From the NCBI GenBank assembly GCA_030752795.1, contig JASMDM010000067.1, positions 124,001 through 188,000 of the forward strand: a DNA stretch of 64,000 bases. The letters run 5' to 3'. Origin of the DNA: SAR202 cluster bacterium (lineage in GTDB: Bacteria > Chloroflexota > Dehalococcoidia > Lucifugimonadales > UBA1123). Both the position numbers and the translations under genes were made by a program. Within the stretch, counting starts at the first letter, position 1; every line of letters begins with the position of its first letter. The notes beneath the pieces were generated by a model. It was not told where the DNA came from. It made no database searches and saw nothing but the letters and a program-made list of their open reading frames with translations. This document shows positions 55,287 to 63,867 of this stretch, piece after piece.

Positions 55287-58200
55287 ATGAACCTGATACG
55301 AGTAGCAATCAGGCTCGCGAAAGCTTGGCCGCTTGTCGTCAGACGAGCGATCGCCAGTTGGCGGCTGCTCTCGACGGTCGTCATCGGAGTGTTGATGGCG
55401 TGCGCCATCATGGCTGGCACGGTAATCTACTTCGACGCGCTCAAAGAGCTCGCGCTGAAAAACGCGTTAAACCAGTTGACCGAGGATGAGACCAATATCC
55501 TCGTCAAATCCGACCGCGGTCCGACAACCCGAACGGAAGCGGCCAACGTGGCGCGAGTAGTGAATCTGGAGATCGACCGCCGCGCCGCCTGGCTCCTGGA
55601 AGACCGCATCTTCGGCATGAAATCGGCCACGTATTTCGTGACCGACGTCGGGGACGAAGCGATCGCGGGAGATGATAACCGCCGCGCGTTTTTCTTCCAC
55701 GTCCCGACGTTCTACGAACACATCACGATCTTGCCAGGGGGCCGAGTCCCGGTGGATCAGCCCATTGGCGCGCCCGGTGAACCGATTACGCTCGAGGTGA
55801 TCGCACCGGTCGAGGCCGCCGAAGCGTTCGGCGTATCTCTTGAAGGGCAGCTCTCCACCGTCGCGTACTGGGGCGATCACCTGCCCATCGTTCGAGTCAA
55901 AGTCGTTGGCTTGTACGAGAAGAACGATCCGGACGACCAGTTCTGGCACCTCGAAGAAAGAATCCTCCGCGCTTCGACATCGGGCAGCTTCACCACGATA
56001 CCGTTCCTGCTGTCCGAGGAGACGTATTTCGACGTACTCGGCGCGACGTACAAGCAACTGGACACCACGTACGGTTGGTTGCTAGTCGTCGACACGGACA
56101 GGCTCAACGCGGGCAACGCCACGTTCGCGAGGGCTAGCATCGAGGCGATGCGGCGTCACCTGCAAGCCACGTTGTTCAGCTACCGACAGATCACCGAACT
56201 TGTCGACACGATAGAGGAGTACGACACGCGGCTGTTTTTCTCCAAGCTGCCGATGTTCATCATACTCGTGCTGATCGCAGTCGTGATCTTGTACTACGTC
56301 GTCACGATGTCGTCGTTGCTCGTGGAGCAACAACGATCCGAGATCGTCCTCCTTCGAAGCAGGGGATCGACATCGGCGCAGGTCCTTTCCGTGTTCGTGC
56401 TCGAAGGCGCAACTATCGCCGTCCTCGCTGTGTTCGTAGCCCCGGTGTTGGCGGCGATAGTGATCAGCTTCCTGGGCTATACACCCGCGTTCTCCGACTT
56501 AAGCGGCAACGGCCGTTTGGTCGTGAGCTTGTCCTCCTCCGCGTTTTTGATGAGCGCCGTCGGAGGCGTTTTCAGCTTCGTGGCTCTGTTGGTTCCCGCG
56601 ATTCAGGCCTCGCGCGTCACCGTCGCGACGCACCGGCAGGAATCGGCCCGACCCGGCACGCAACCGTTCTATCAACGCTACTATCTGGACGTGCTGCTGT
56701 TGGCCGCCGGAATTCTGCTGTTCAGGCAGCTTTCGCAACAGGGGTCCGTGGTGGCGGTCAGCATATTCGGCGCCGTGGCAGTCGACCAAGTGCTGCTAGC
56801 CGTGCCCGCGGTAATTCTGGTCGCGTCGGCGCTCGTGCTGCTCAGATTGTTCCCGCTGACGATGAGAATAGCCAGCCGCTTGCTGTCACCCGTCCTGCCC
56901 GCCGGCCTGGTAATCGGGTTGTGGCAGATGGCGCGTTACCCGACCCACTACGCTCGACTATCGCTTCTGCTCATTCTGATGGCCGGATTGGGCATCTTCG
57001 CCGCCAGTTTCGGCGGCACGCTGGAGCGCAGCTTCGAAGAACGAGCTCGTTACTCGACGGGCGCGGACATTCGGATGTCAGGCGTCCTCCTGGATTCCCG
57101 TGGAACGTCGAGGCCCGTGCAAGCCACGTTCGAGGCGTTGCCCGCCGTGCGTGACGTCGGCCTCGCTTTCCGGGGTTTCGGATCGGACCTTTCCAGGATG
57201 CTCGGCGATTCGTACACCATGTTCGCCATGGAGGGCGACGCGATCATGGACATAGGCTGGTTCCGCAGCGACTTCTCGGAGGGGCCGATGCGGCCCAAGG
57301 TGACGAACCTGTCGAATCCGACTCCGCCCAAAGGCATCGTGCTTCCGGACGGCGCCGATACCATCGGAGTCTCGATCAAACCCGACCGCATCCATCCGTC
57401 GGTTGCCTTAGCCGCCAGACTCAAAGACGTCAACGACCGATACTTCACCTACACCCTCGGAACGCTCGATTCGAACCAGTGGCTCGAATTAGAGGCCGGG
57501 TTCGCGCGCGTTAGCCAGTTTCGGCGCGTAGAGTTGCTTCAGCCGGTCGCTCCCCTCAAACTGGTGTCTCTGACCGTCCACGAAACCAACAGCAGGAACC
57601 GGCTCCGAGCGGGTTCCGTCGCGATATCCGAAGTGTACGCGAAATTCCCGGACGGAGAAGTTCAGACGATCGAATCGTTCGACTCAACGGACCGTTGGAA
57701 CATAATGAAGGCGGCGCCTGAGTCAGAATCCGACATCTGGCGCGCGTTCGAAGACCCAACGGCTTCAGACGGGATAGGCACGTTCATCTGGGCCGAGGGC
57801 AGCCCTCTCATGAGCCGCGGCGTGTTCCACGGTCCGCCCATAGTGCCCGTCGATGTCGTCGCGACCAAATCGTTCCTGCGCATCAACAACCACGCGATCG
57901 GGGACACGTTCCAGGTCTCGGTCCAGGGCCACCGGATCGATGTGTCGTTGGTCGACGAAGTTGAGTACTTCCCCACGCTCGAAACGCACAACAAGTCGTA
58001 CCTGATCGGCGACCTCGATTCGATCTCCGAGTACGCGAATCTCGACGCCAACAACAGCGAACTCAAGCCCAACGAGATCTGGCTCACCACAGACGATCCG
58101 GCCGAACGGGTGGAGCTCGTCGACATGCTGATCGACGACAAGCCGTTTCTGTCCCGCGTCGTTCACGACCGCGAGCAAATGTTCAATGAGGCGCAGGTCG

Positions 58201-58643
58201 ATCCGCTGATCGACGCCGGCTGGAACGCGTTGCTGTTCGTGGCGTTCTCGGCCGTGTTTATCCTGAGTGGTCTCGGATTCTTGGTGCACGCGTACGTGTC
58301 ATTCAAGAGCAGAGAGGTCCAGTTCGCTCTGATGCGCACCATCGGGTTCACGATGAAACAGCTCATGGCGCTGGTGTTCTTGGAGCAGGTGCTCGTCATC
58401 GGAGCGGGCTTAGCGTTGGGCACGTGGATGGGAGACCGGCTGGGCGCGGTCATGATGCCGTACCTGAGCCACGACGACATGGGAATCCAGGTGCTTCCGC
58501 CGTTCATCGTCGAGGTAAACTGGGACACGTTGGCGGTCGTCTACGGCGCGATGGCGTTGCTTTTCGCGCTGATCATCGGCGGCGTCATCTGGTTCGTTCG
58601 GCGAATCTCGCTGCAGCGCATCCTGCGGCTTGGCGAAGTGTAG
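55287..58643 (+). CDS. giant FtsX-type ABC permease 2
   Basis: 1118 residues with the same layout as permease 1: initial helix (LLSTVVIGVLMACAIMAGTVIYF), outer domain, FtsX helices (MFIILVLIAVVILYYVVTMSSLL), mid helices, a second outer domain and final FtsX helices (ALLFVAFSAVFILSGLGFLVHAY). Both permeases share NGQQ/GTF-like outer modules and FPTLDP/FPTLETHNKSYLIGDLD. They would form a heterodimer with the ATPases downstream. The substrate is unknown; a lipoprotein or surface lipid is possible. Confidence 0.85.
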   Translation: MNLIRVAIRLAKAWPLVVRRAIASWRLLSTVVIGVLMACAIMAGTVIYFDALKELALKNALNQLTEDETNILVKSDRGPTTRTEAANVARVVNLEIDRRAAWLLEDRIFGMKSATYFVTDVGDEAIAGDDNRRAFFFHVPTFYEHITILPGGRVPVDQPIGAPGEPITLEVIAPVEAAEAFGVSLEGQLSTVAYWGDHLPIVRVKVVGLYEKNDPDDQFWHLEERILRASTSGSFTTIPFLLSEETYFDVLGATYKQLDTTYGWLLVVDTDRLNAGNATFARASIEAMRRHLQATLFSYRQITELVDTIEEYDTRLFFSKLPMFIILVLIAVVILYYVVTMSSLLVEQQRSEIVLLRSRGSTSAQVLSVFVLEGATIAVLAVFVAPVLAAIVISFLGYTPAFSDLSGNGRLVVSLSSSAFLMSAVGGVFSFVALLVPAIQASRVTVATHRQESARPGTQPFYQRYYLDVLLLAAGILLFRQLSQQGSVVAVSIFGAVAVDQVLLAVPAVILVASALVLLRLFPLTMRIASRLLSPVLPAGLVIGLWQMARYPTHYARLSLLLILMAGLGIFAASFGGTLERSFEERARYSTGADIRMSGVLLDSRGTSRPVQATFEALPAVRDVGLAFRGFGSDLSRMLGDSYTMFAMEGDAIMDIGWFRSDFSEGPMRPKVTNLSNPTPPKGIVLPDGADTIGVSIKPDRIHPSVALAARLKDVNDRYFTYTLGTLDSNQWLELEAGFARVSQFRRVELLQPVAPLKLVSLTVHETNSRNRLRAGSVAISEVYAKFPDGEVQTIESFDSTDRWNIMKAAPESESDIWRAFEDPTASDGIGTFIWAEGSPLMSRGVFHGPPIVPVDVVATKSFLRINNHAIGDTFQVSVQGHRIDVSLVDEVEYFPTLETHNKSYLIGDLDSISEYANLDANNSELKPNEIWLTTDDPAERVELVDMLIDDKPFLSRVVHDREQMFNEAQVDPLIDAGWNALLFVAFSAVFILSGLGFLVHAYVSFKSREVQFALMRTIGFTMKQLMALVFLEQVLVIGAGLALGTWMGDRLGAVMMPYLSHDDMGIQVLPPFIVEVNWDTLAVVYGAMALLFALIIGGVIWFVRRISLQRILRLGEV

Positions 58644-58644
58644 G

Positions 58645-58656
58645 ATGATATATCAT
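58645..58656. promoter_or_regulatory. 12-bp palindrome between permease 2 and ATPase
   Basis: ATGATATATCAT, immediately after the permease stop and 58 bp before the ATPase; possible internal promoter or regulator site. Confidence 0.25.
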
Positions 58657-58713
58657 AGGTTTGGCGACCGGCATGCACGATGACCGCTGTCGCCCGAACG
58701 TTAGAGGTGACTG

Positions 58714-59601
58714 ATGACCCTTGGAAACGAAAACGCCTACGTCCTGTGCGAGGACCTGTTCAAGATCTACAAGATCGCCGACCTCGAGGTCGTTGCCCTG
58801 CGCGGCCTGGACCTTGACGTCCGGAGAGGCGAGGTCGTCGCGATCGTGGGCGCCAGCGGCAGCGGCAAGAGCACGCTGTTGAACATCTTGGCTGGTTACG
58901 ACGCTCCTTCCGCTGGTCGAGTGACCGTCGGCGGCAAGGATCTGCTGCAAATGAGCGGCAAGGACGTCGAAGACTACCGTCGGAACGATGTCGGATTCAT
59001 CTGGCAGCAGACCAGCCGTAACATGTTCCCCTACCTCACGTCGATCGAGAACGTAGCCCTGCCCATGATGCTCACGAACAAGCCGGGCAAAGAGCGGCAG
59101 CAGAGGGCCAAAGAGCTGCTCGAGATCGTCGGGTTGGGCCACAGGCTCGACCACACGCCCGAGAAGCTCTCCGGCGGTGAGCAGCAGCGAGTCGCCATTG
59201 CGGTTGCGCTGGCCAATGACCCGCCTCTGTTGTTGGCGGACGAGCCCACAGGCGAGCTCGACGACACGACCGCCGCCGAGATTCTGGACCTGTTCGGCTC
59301 AGTCAACCAGGAGCTGGGCACGACGATCCTCATCGTCACGCACGACCCGGACATCGCCTACAAGGTCGGCAGGGTCGTCATGATCCGCGACGGCAAGATG
59401 TCCACTGAAATCCGGCGCAGGGTGTCGTTCCAGCGCATCACCGGCGATGCCGACGCCCAAGCGTCGCTGGAGGAATTCACGCTCGTGGACGCCAGCGGAA
59501 GGGTCCAGATACCGCGCGACCTGCTCGATAGCCTCAAGATCAAAGACAAAGCGCGTGTGACAATCGAAAACGGCACTGTCACGCTGCGGCCCGAGGAGTA
59601 A
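58714..59601 (+). CDS. ABC transporter ATPase fused to an AbrB-like domain
   Basis: 295 residues. LolD/MacB-type ATPase: Walker A GASGSGKST, signature LSGGEQQRVAIAVAL, Walker B LLLADEPTGELDD. Residues about 250-295 (LVDASGRVQIPRDLLDSLKIKDKARVTIENGTVTLRP) match a SpoVT/AbrB swapped-hairpin, normally a DNA-binding or dimerisation fold in transition-state regulators and antitoxins. Such an extension is unusual on an exporter ATPase. GAGGTG precedes the ATG. Confidence 0.9.
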   Translation: MTLGNENAYVLCEDLFKIYKIADLEVVALRGLDLDVRRGEVVAIVGASGSGKSTLLNILAGYDAPSAGRVTVGGKDLLQMSGKDVEDYRRNDVGFIWQQTSRNMFPYLTSIENVALPMMLTNKPGKERQQRAKELLEIVGLGHRLDHTPEKLSGGEQQRVAIAVALANDPPLLLADEPTGELDDTTAAEILDLFGSVNQELGTTILIVTHDPDIAYKVGRVVMIRDGKMSTEIRRRVSFQRITGDADAQASLEEFTLVDASGRVQIPRDLLDSLKIKDKARVTIENGTVTLRPEE

Positions 59602-59605
59602 CCGG

Positions 59606-60319
59606 ATGGCCAGAGTCGTACCCCTGATAACAACTCACAACCTCACACGGAGCTACCAGGTGGGCTCCGAGACTGTCAACGCGCTTCGCGGCATCGACAT
59701 GACGGTGTCGCCCGGCCAGTTCATCGCCGTGGTCGGCCGATCCGGCTCGGGCAAGACGACGCTCCTGAACATCCTGGCCGGACTGGACAAGCCGACCGAT
59801 GGCCAGGTGCTGTTCCAAGATCGGGACCTTGGCGCGATGAACGAGAAGGAGCTCACCGAGATCCGTCGGCACAAAATCGGGTTCGTGTTCCAGTCGTTCG
59901 GTCTACTGCCGCTGCTCTCCGCGTTCGAAAACGTCGAGCTCCCATTGCGGATCGCGGGCGTGCGCACCAAAGAACGGGAGGCGCGCACCCGGGAGACGCT
60001 CGAGATCGTCGGGTTGTGGAACCGGTCCAAGCATCGCCCGTACGAGCTCTCCGGCGGCGAACAGCAACGTGTCGCGATCGCCAGAGCCATCGTCAACAAC
60101 CCTCCGTTGATCCTGGCGGACGAACCGACCGGTGAGCTGGACTCGACCAACGCGCGAGCGATTTTCGGCCTCTTCAAGGACATGGTCAAAGAGCAAGGCA
60201 TCAGCGTACTCTCGGCCACGCACGACTCCACGCTCCTTGCCATGGCGGACGAGGTCAAGGAAATCCGCGACGGCCACCTTGCGGACGCGACCCATCTCGG
60301 CCAACGGTACCGGGACTGA
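59606..60319 (+). CDS. ABC transporter ATPase (LolD/MacB type)
   Basis: 237 residues, no extension. Walker A GRSGSGKTT, signature LSGGEQQRVAIARAI, Walker B LILADEPTGELDS. It starts 4 bp after the previous stop with GAGGAG overlapping it. The two ATPases probably serve the two giant permeases as a heterodimer. Confidence 0.92.
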   Translation: MARVVPLITTHNLTRSYQVGSETVNALRGIDMTVSPGQFIAVVGRSGSGKTTLLNILAGLDKPTDGQVLFQDRDLGAMNEKELTEIRRHKIGFVFQSFGLLPLLSAFENVELPLRIAGVRTKEREARTRETLEIVGLWNRSKHRPYELSGGEQQRVAIARAIVNNPPLILADEPTGELDSTNARAIFGLFKDMVKEQGISVLSATHDSTLLAMADEVKEIRDGHLADATHLGQRYRD

Positions 60320-60321
60320 TC

Positions 60322-60340
60322 GACAGCTGATAGCTGACAG
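60322..60340. repeat. AGCTGATAGCTGA intergenic repeat, copy 2
   Basis: GACAGCTGATAGCTGACAG, related to 23913-23940, directly after the ABC operon. Confidence 0.45.
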
Positions 60341-60461
60341 CCCAAAACGCCGCCCCGCTTTCGGCATTCCGCGACCGATTTTCGCGCTCGCACGCCTTGC
60401 ATGTTTCTAAGACACGTATTAGCCTTGGCCCAGCACACGTGTTCTCAGGAGCCTTGCCCGC

Positions 60462-60827
60462 ATGCGGAATCGGCGTCCCGCGCCCCAGCAGCTCGACAGT
60501 CAATTCGAATCGTACCTCGCCACGCACCTTCCGCCTTCCACGAGCCGGGTGCCGTCCGTGTATCGCGAGACGACGAAATGCTACGCGTACATGTGCACCT
60601 ACGCCTACGGCTGCAGCGAGCAGACCCCGCGCCCCGCGCAAGTCTTCATACGTCGCTGCATGCGATACATGCCTGAAACGTTGCGCGTCAAGCCCGCCCT
60701 GTCCGACAACGCCCTCGACGTGCTCGCGCGACAACGCGACCGCGGCCAACTATCCGGCGAGACCAGGGCCATCCTCGACCGACTCCGCCCCAACGGCCCA
60801 AAACGCCCTGTCGCGGCAGGCTTCTAG
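60462..60827 (+). CDS. small hypothetical protein
   Basis: 121 residues with five Cys (CYAYMCTYAYGC...RRC) and a helical C-terminus (LSDNALDVLARQRDRGQLSGETRAILDRL). Not recognised. AGGAG lies 10 nt before the ATG. It may not be a real gene. Confidence 0.35.
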   Translation: MRNRRPAPQQLDSQFESYLATHLPPSTSRVPSVYRETTKCYAYMCTYAYGCSEQTPRPAQVFIRRCMRYMPETLRVKPALSDNALDVLARQRDRGQLSGETRAILDRLRPNGPKRPVAAGF

Positions 60828-61003
60828 TGAAACACTTTCACAAACGCTCGACGCCGCAAAGGCCGCTGCCCCCCCGTCCCTTCGTCGTATAATGGCTCAG
60901 GCTACAAGCTACGAATGCGGTGCCGCGAGCGACCGATGACGTGCCGGTGTTGCGCCCGACGACATTCGGAGATTCCCATCGCACAGCAGGAGACAACCGA
61001 ATC

Positions 61004-61765
61004 ATGACCATGTTCGACCTTAACGGCAAGACAGCCATCGTCACCGGGGGCAACGGAGGCATCGGCCTCGGGATCGCGAGAGGCTTGGCGCAGGCCGGCG
61101 CAAACATCGTAATCGCCGCCCGCAACGAATCGAAGACCGAGGCGGCCCTCGACGACATTCGTGAGCTCGGAGCGAAAGCCATCGGCACGGCCACCGACGT
61201 GACCGACGAAGCGTCTGTGGCGGCCATGGCCGAGGCCGCGACGAACGAGTTCGGCGGCGTGAACATCCTCGTCAACAACGCGGGCATCGCGATCCGCAAA
61301 GCGCCCCAGGACTACACGCTCGAGGAATGGGAACAGGTCGTGGACATAAACCTGACCGGTACGTTCCTGTGCGCTCGGCAAGTGTATCCCCTCATGAAGG
61401 ACGCCGGAGGAGGCAAGATAATCAACATCGGCTCGATGACATCGATCTTCGGCAGCGACTGGGTGGCCGCGTACTCGTCCAGCAAAGGCGGAGTCGTGCA
61501 GCTTACGAAAAGCCTGGCTTTGTCCTGGGCCGCCGACAACATCCAGGTCAACTCGATCCTGCCCGGCTGGATCCACACCGATCTCACCAACCCGATCCGA
61601 AGCGACAACCCCGAACGTTACGCCTCAATCACGGCCCGCATCCCTCACGGACGCTGGGGCGAGCCCGACGAGATGGGAGGCTGCGCCATCTTCCTGGCCA
61701 GCGCAGCCTCTGACTACGTCACCGGCACAGCCATCCCAGTCGACGGCGGCTACGCGGCGTTCTAG
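61004..61765 (+). CDS. short-chain dehydrogenase/reductase
   Basis: 253 residues, classical SDR. Cofactor motif TGGNGGIGLGIA, NNAG, catalytic Ser in NIGSMTS and YxxxK in AYSSSKGG; C-terminus YVTGTAIPVDGGYAAF. NAD(P)H specificity is not evident and the substrate is unknown. ATG 61004 has AGGAG 11 nt upstream. A second copy of the 3'-most 54 nt lies at 62757-62810. Confidence 0.9.
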   Translation: MTMFDLNGKTAIVTGGNGGIGLGIARGLAQAGANIVIAARNESKTEAALDDIRELGAKAIGTATDVTDEASVAAMAEAATNEFGGVNILVNNAGIAIRKAPQDYTLEEWEQVVDINLTGTFLCARQVYPLMKDAGGGKIINIGSMTSIFGSDWVAAYSSSKGGVVQLTKSLALSWAADNIQVNSILPGWIHTDLTNPIRSDNPERYASITARIPHGRWGEPDEMGGCAIFLASAASDYVTGTAIPVDGGYAAF

Positions 61766-62117
61766 GGCGCGGCCCCACTCAGCGCCCGCGATCGGCATGT
61801 CCTGGCGTCGGCCCACGGGAGAAGGCTTCCTGTTGGTCGAATTCCTTGGCCACCACCAGCAATTGGCGCTTGATGACGTTGAGCCCGCTCAGCGACCGGA
61901 TATGGGGTCGCCACGACGTTAGCGCCGCCTTCGGGCCTTGTCGCCGCACATCGGTCATCGTAACGAGGGAGCCCGCGTGATACACTGGATGCCTGAAACA
62001 TCCCGGCTCGACTTGCCCCGTGTCTGAGGTAATCGAAGTGCCCGTCAACGCATCCGAAGCCACCTGCTGCGGCATCGACGTCCGGTCGATGGCCGAAATG
62101 GCGGATTCACCGCGGCA
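61766..62117. other. intergenic region
   Basis: 352 bp; nothing supported beyond a doubtful minus-strand ORF. Confidence 0.4.
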
Positions 62118-62729
62118 ATGACAACGTCGCGGATCACCCGCGGATCCGACTTCATTGTGGTCGCGGCCATGATCGCGATCATGGTGATGTCAACGGCGTG
62201 TGGAGCCACTGGCCCCGATCCGACAGCCGTGCTGACTGCTGATATCCCGGTCGATCCCGGGGATTACAAGGACCGGTACGGACGCTCCCTGCCTATGGAG
62301 GACATAGCGTCGATCCTGACTGCCAGCGCCTTGCGAGTTCTGCGCGATGTGGACTGGGAGTGGGGTGCTGACGTTGATACACCCCGCGTCTGCGTAGCCA
62401 TCAATCCTGCTTGGGCTTCCGTGATCGACGAGGGTCGGCTCCCGCGCGCACTTATCGATGACCTGGTGCGTCGCCTCGGGCGCAACCTTTCGCTGCAGGT
62501 GTATGTCTCCGACTATGAAACGGCCGCGGACCGATGCCAATCCGGCATCGCCTGGCACATCAGCTTCTCGACCTACCGTCTAGGAGGACTCGAAAAGAGT
62601 CGCCTCACAGTGGACCTGAGTGAGCGTTTCGTGGGCACCTTCGGGGGAAGCAGTTGGCAATACACCTTCGTCACGCAATAGGACGGCGACTGGGTCCTAG
62701 CTTTTGCAGATCCGACGGGCATTTACTAG
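62118..62729 (+). pseudogene. lipoprotein of unknown function with in-frame TAG
   Basis: About 203 readable residues. Signal with lipobox-like MVMSTACGATG, then an unrecognised domain (YGRSLPMEDIASILTASALRVLRDVDW...VGTFGGSSWQYTFVTQ). TAG (62679-62681) is followed in the same frame by DGDWVLAFADPTGIY and a second TAG, which reads as the natural end of the protein; CAG to TAG would explain it. Either a recent lesion or a slightly short protein. Confidence 0.55.
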
Positions 62730-62756
62730 TTCGAGGCAGCGCCAAACACCGCCTTC

Positions 62757-62810
62757 GACTACGTCACCGGCACGGCCATCCCCGTCGACGGAGGCTGCGC
62801 GGCGTTCTAG
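62757..62810 (+). repeat. duplicated 3' end of an SDR gene
   Basis: 54 nt (encoding YVTGTAIPVDGGCAAF and a stop) match 61712-61765 with four differences. No upstream SDR sequence remains. Confidence 0.8.
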
Positions 62811-62957
62811 CGAGCCAACGATCACGGAGACAATTGCATCTCTTCGCCCCGGCCTGCACCTAATCCGTTACTGACGCCGGACTGACGAAGTTCGGCGCAT
62901 CAAGATCGGATTAGCAGCTTGGCCGCTGTTATCGTGGCCAACGCGGAGGAGCAGAAG

Positions 62958-63170
62958 ATGGCAAAACAGGTCAACAAGACCGAGACGCTTGCGCCCAGGG
63001 GATGGGCCGTATCCCTGCTTTGGGCAGTCGGGATCATCGGAGTGTCCATAGCCCTCAGCGCGACAATCAACCCGCTGTTCGGGCGTTACGTCCATTGGGA
63101 CTGGATGGCCGGAGTCGCGCCGGTGAGCTTCGCCCTGATCGTCGCCGCCTTCAGGCGACGTTGGGTGTGA
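62958..63170 (+). CDS. small two-helix membrane protein
   Basis: 70 residues with two hydrophobic helices (WAVSLLWAVGIIGVSIAL; WMAGVAPVSFALIVAAF) and a basic end. Unknown role. GGAGGAG precedes ATG 62958, better than the longer start. Its last 85 bp overlap the convergent gene below. Confidence 0.65.
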   Translation: MAKQVNKTETLAPRGWAVSLLWAVGIIGVSIALSATINPLFGRYVHWDWMAGVAPVSFALIVAAFRRRWV

Positions 63171-63709
63171 TCACAACTAAATCTCAACAGCACGTATATC
63201 AATTCTGCGGTTGAAATTCCGATGTAATTGCTCGGGTCCGGTGTTGCGTCAGCATTGAACAATAGCACTCGATAATTCGCTTCCTGGTCGCGAGAGAGCC
63301 TTTGCTCCTGAGTTCGCCTCCTTGTTCCAAAGAACGATTTGGCGACGTTGCAAGCCGCGCCGATCAAACGGATCTCACCGCAACTGGCGGTCACGCTGAA
63401 ACCCGGCGATGTTCTGAGTCGGATGGTGTACTCGGCAAACGGCAGTTCGATCGAGTGGTCTGCCAATCCTTTCAACAGCTTTTTAACGCCTTCAAAGACA
63501 ACCAGATCTGACAAGATCTTGTTGCCGGCTTCGTAAACACTTACGTTCGGGTACGGACCTGAACCAAGCGGCCGCCTTTTGAGTATGGTCAAGGTCTCGA
63601 CGACATCATCGGTGGGCGTAGGGAGCACGATGTCCTGTACGGCATCTGAGTATTTCGCTATCTCACGATCGATACTTTGGGCGGTCAGAACCAATGATTC
63701 TGTGCTCAC
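63086..63709 (-). CDS. hypothetical protein
   Basis: About 207 residues, not recognised (STESLVLTAQSIDREIAKYSDAVQDIVLP...). Likely cytoplasmic. Base composition and codon choice look less GC-rich than neighbours, suggesting transfer. AAGGGAAG precedes a GTG at 63709, chosen over 63733. Overlaps the small membrane protein gene by 85 bp tail to tail. Confidence 0.55.
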   Translation of the reverse strand: MSTESLVLTAQSIDREIAKYSDAVQDIVLPTPTDDVVETLTILKRRPLGSGPYPNVSVYEAGNKILSDLVVFEGVKKLLKGLADHSIELPFAEYTIRLRTSPGFSVTASCGEIRLIGAACNVAKSFFGTRRRTQEQRLSRDQEANYRVLLFNADATPDPSNYIGISTAELIYVLLRFSCDHTQRRLKAATIRAKLTGATPAIQSQWT

Positions 63710-63867
63710 AGATTTCTTCCCTTCTAAACCCATCTAGTGCACTTCACTCGGATTCGGCGAGAATCTTGCGCCGGTTACCGGTGCCGGTATAACATCGGTC
63801 AAGCGATGGGCACGGCCACCTGACGACACCGCACATCACACCCGTCGTGAATGGAAGCGAACTCGCC

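Larger units (their letters stand above)
60320..61003. other. intergenic region
   Basis: Holds an AGCTGATAGCTGA repeat and one weakly supported small ORF (60462-60827). A TATAAT at 60888-60893 might serve the SDR gene; no -35 is seen. Confidence 0.4.

Noticed and set aside
60888-60893. TATAAT as promoter of the SDR gene
   Set aside because: No -35 at any normal spacing and over 100 nt from the start; listed only as a possibility.
61779-62075. 98-residue minus-strand ORF
   Set aside because: No Shine-Dalgarno, no recognised family, sequence looks random.
7708-62681. Amber (TAG) recoding or pyrrolysine
   Set aside because: TAG is the normal stop of uvrB, tgt, mrp and many others; the affected families are not pyrrolysine proteins.
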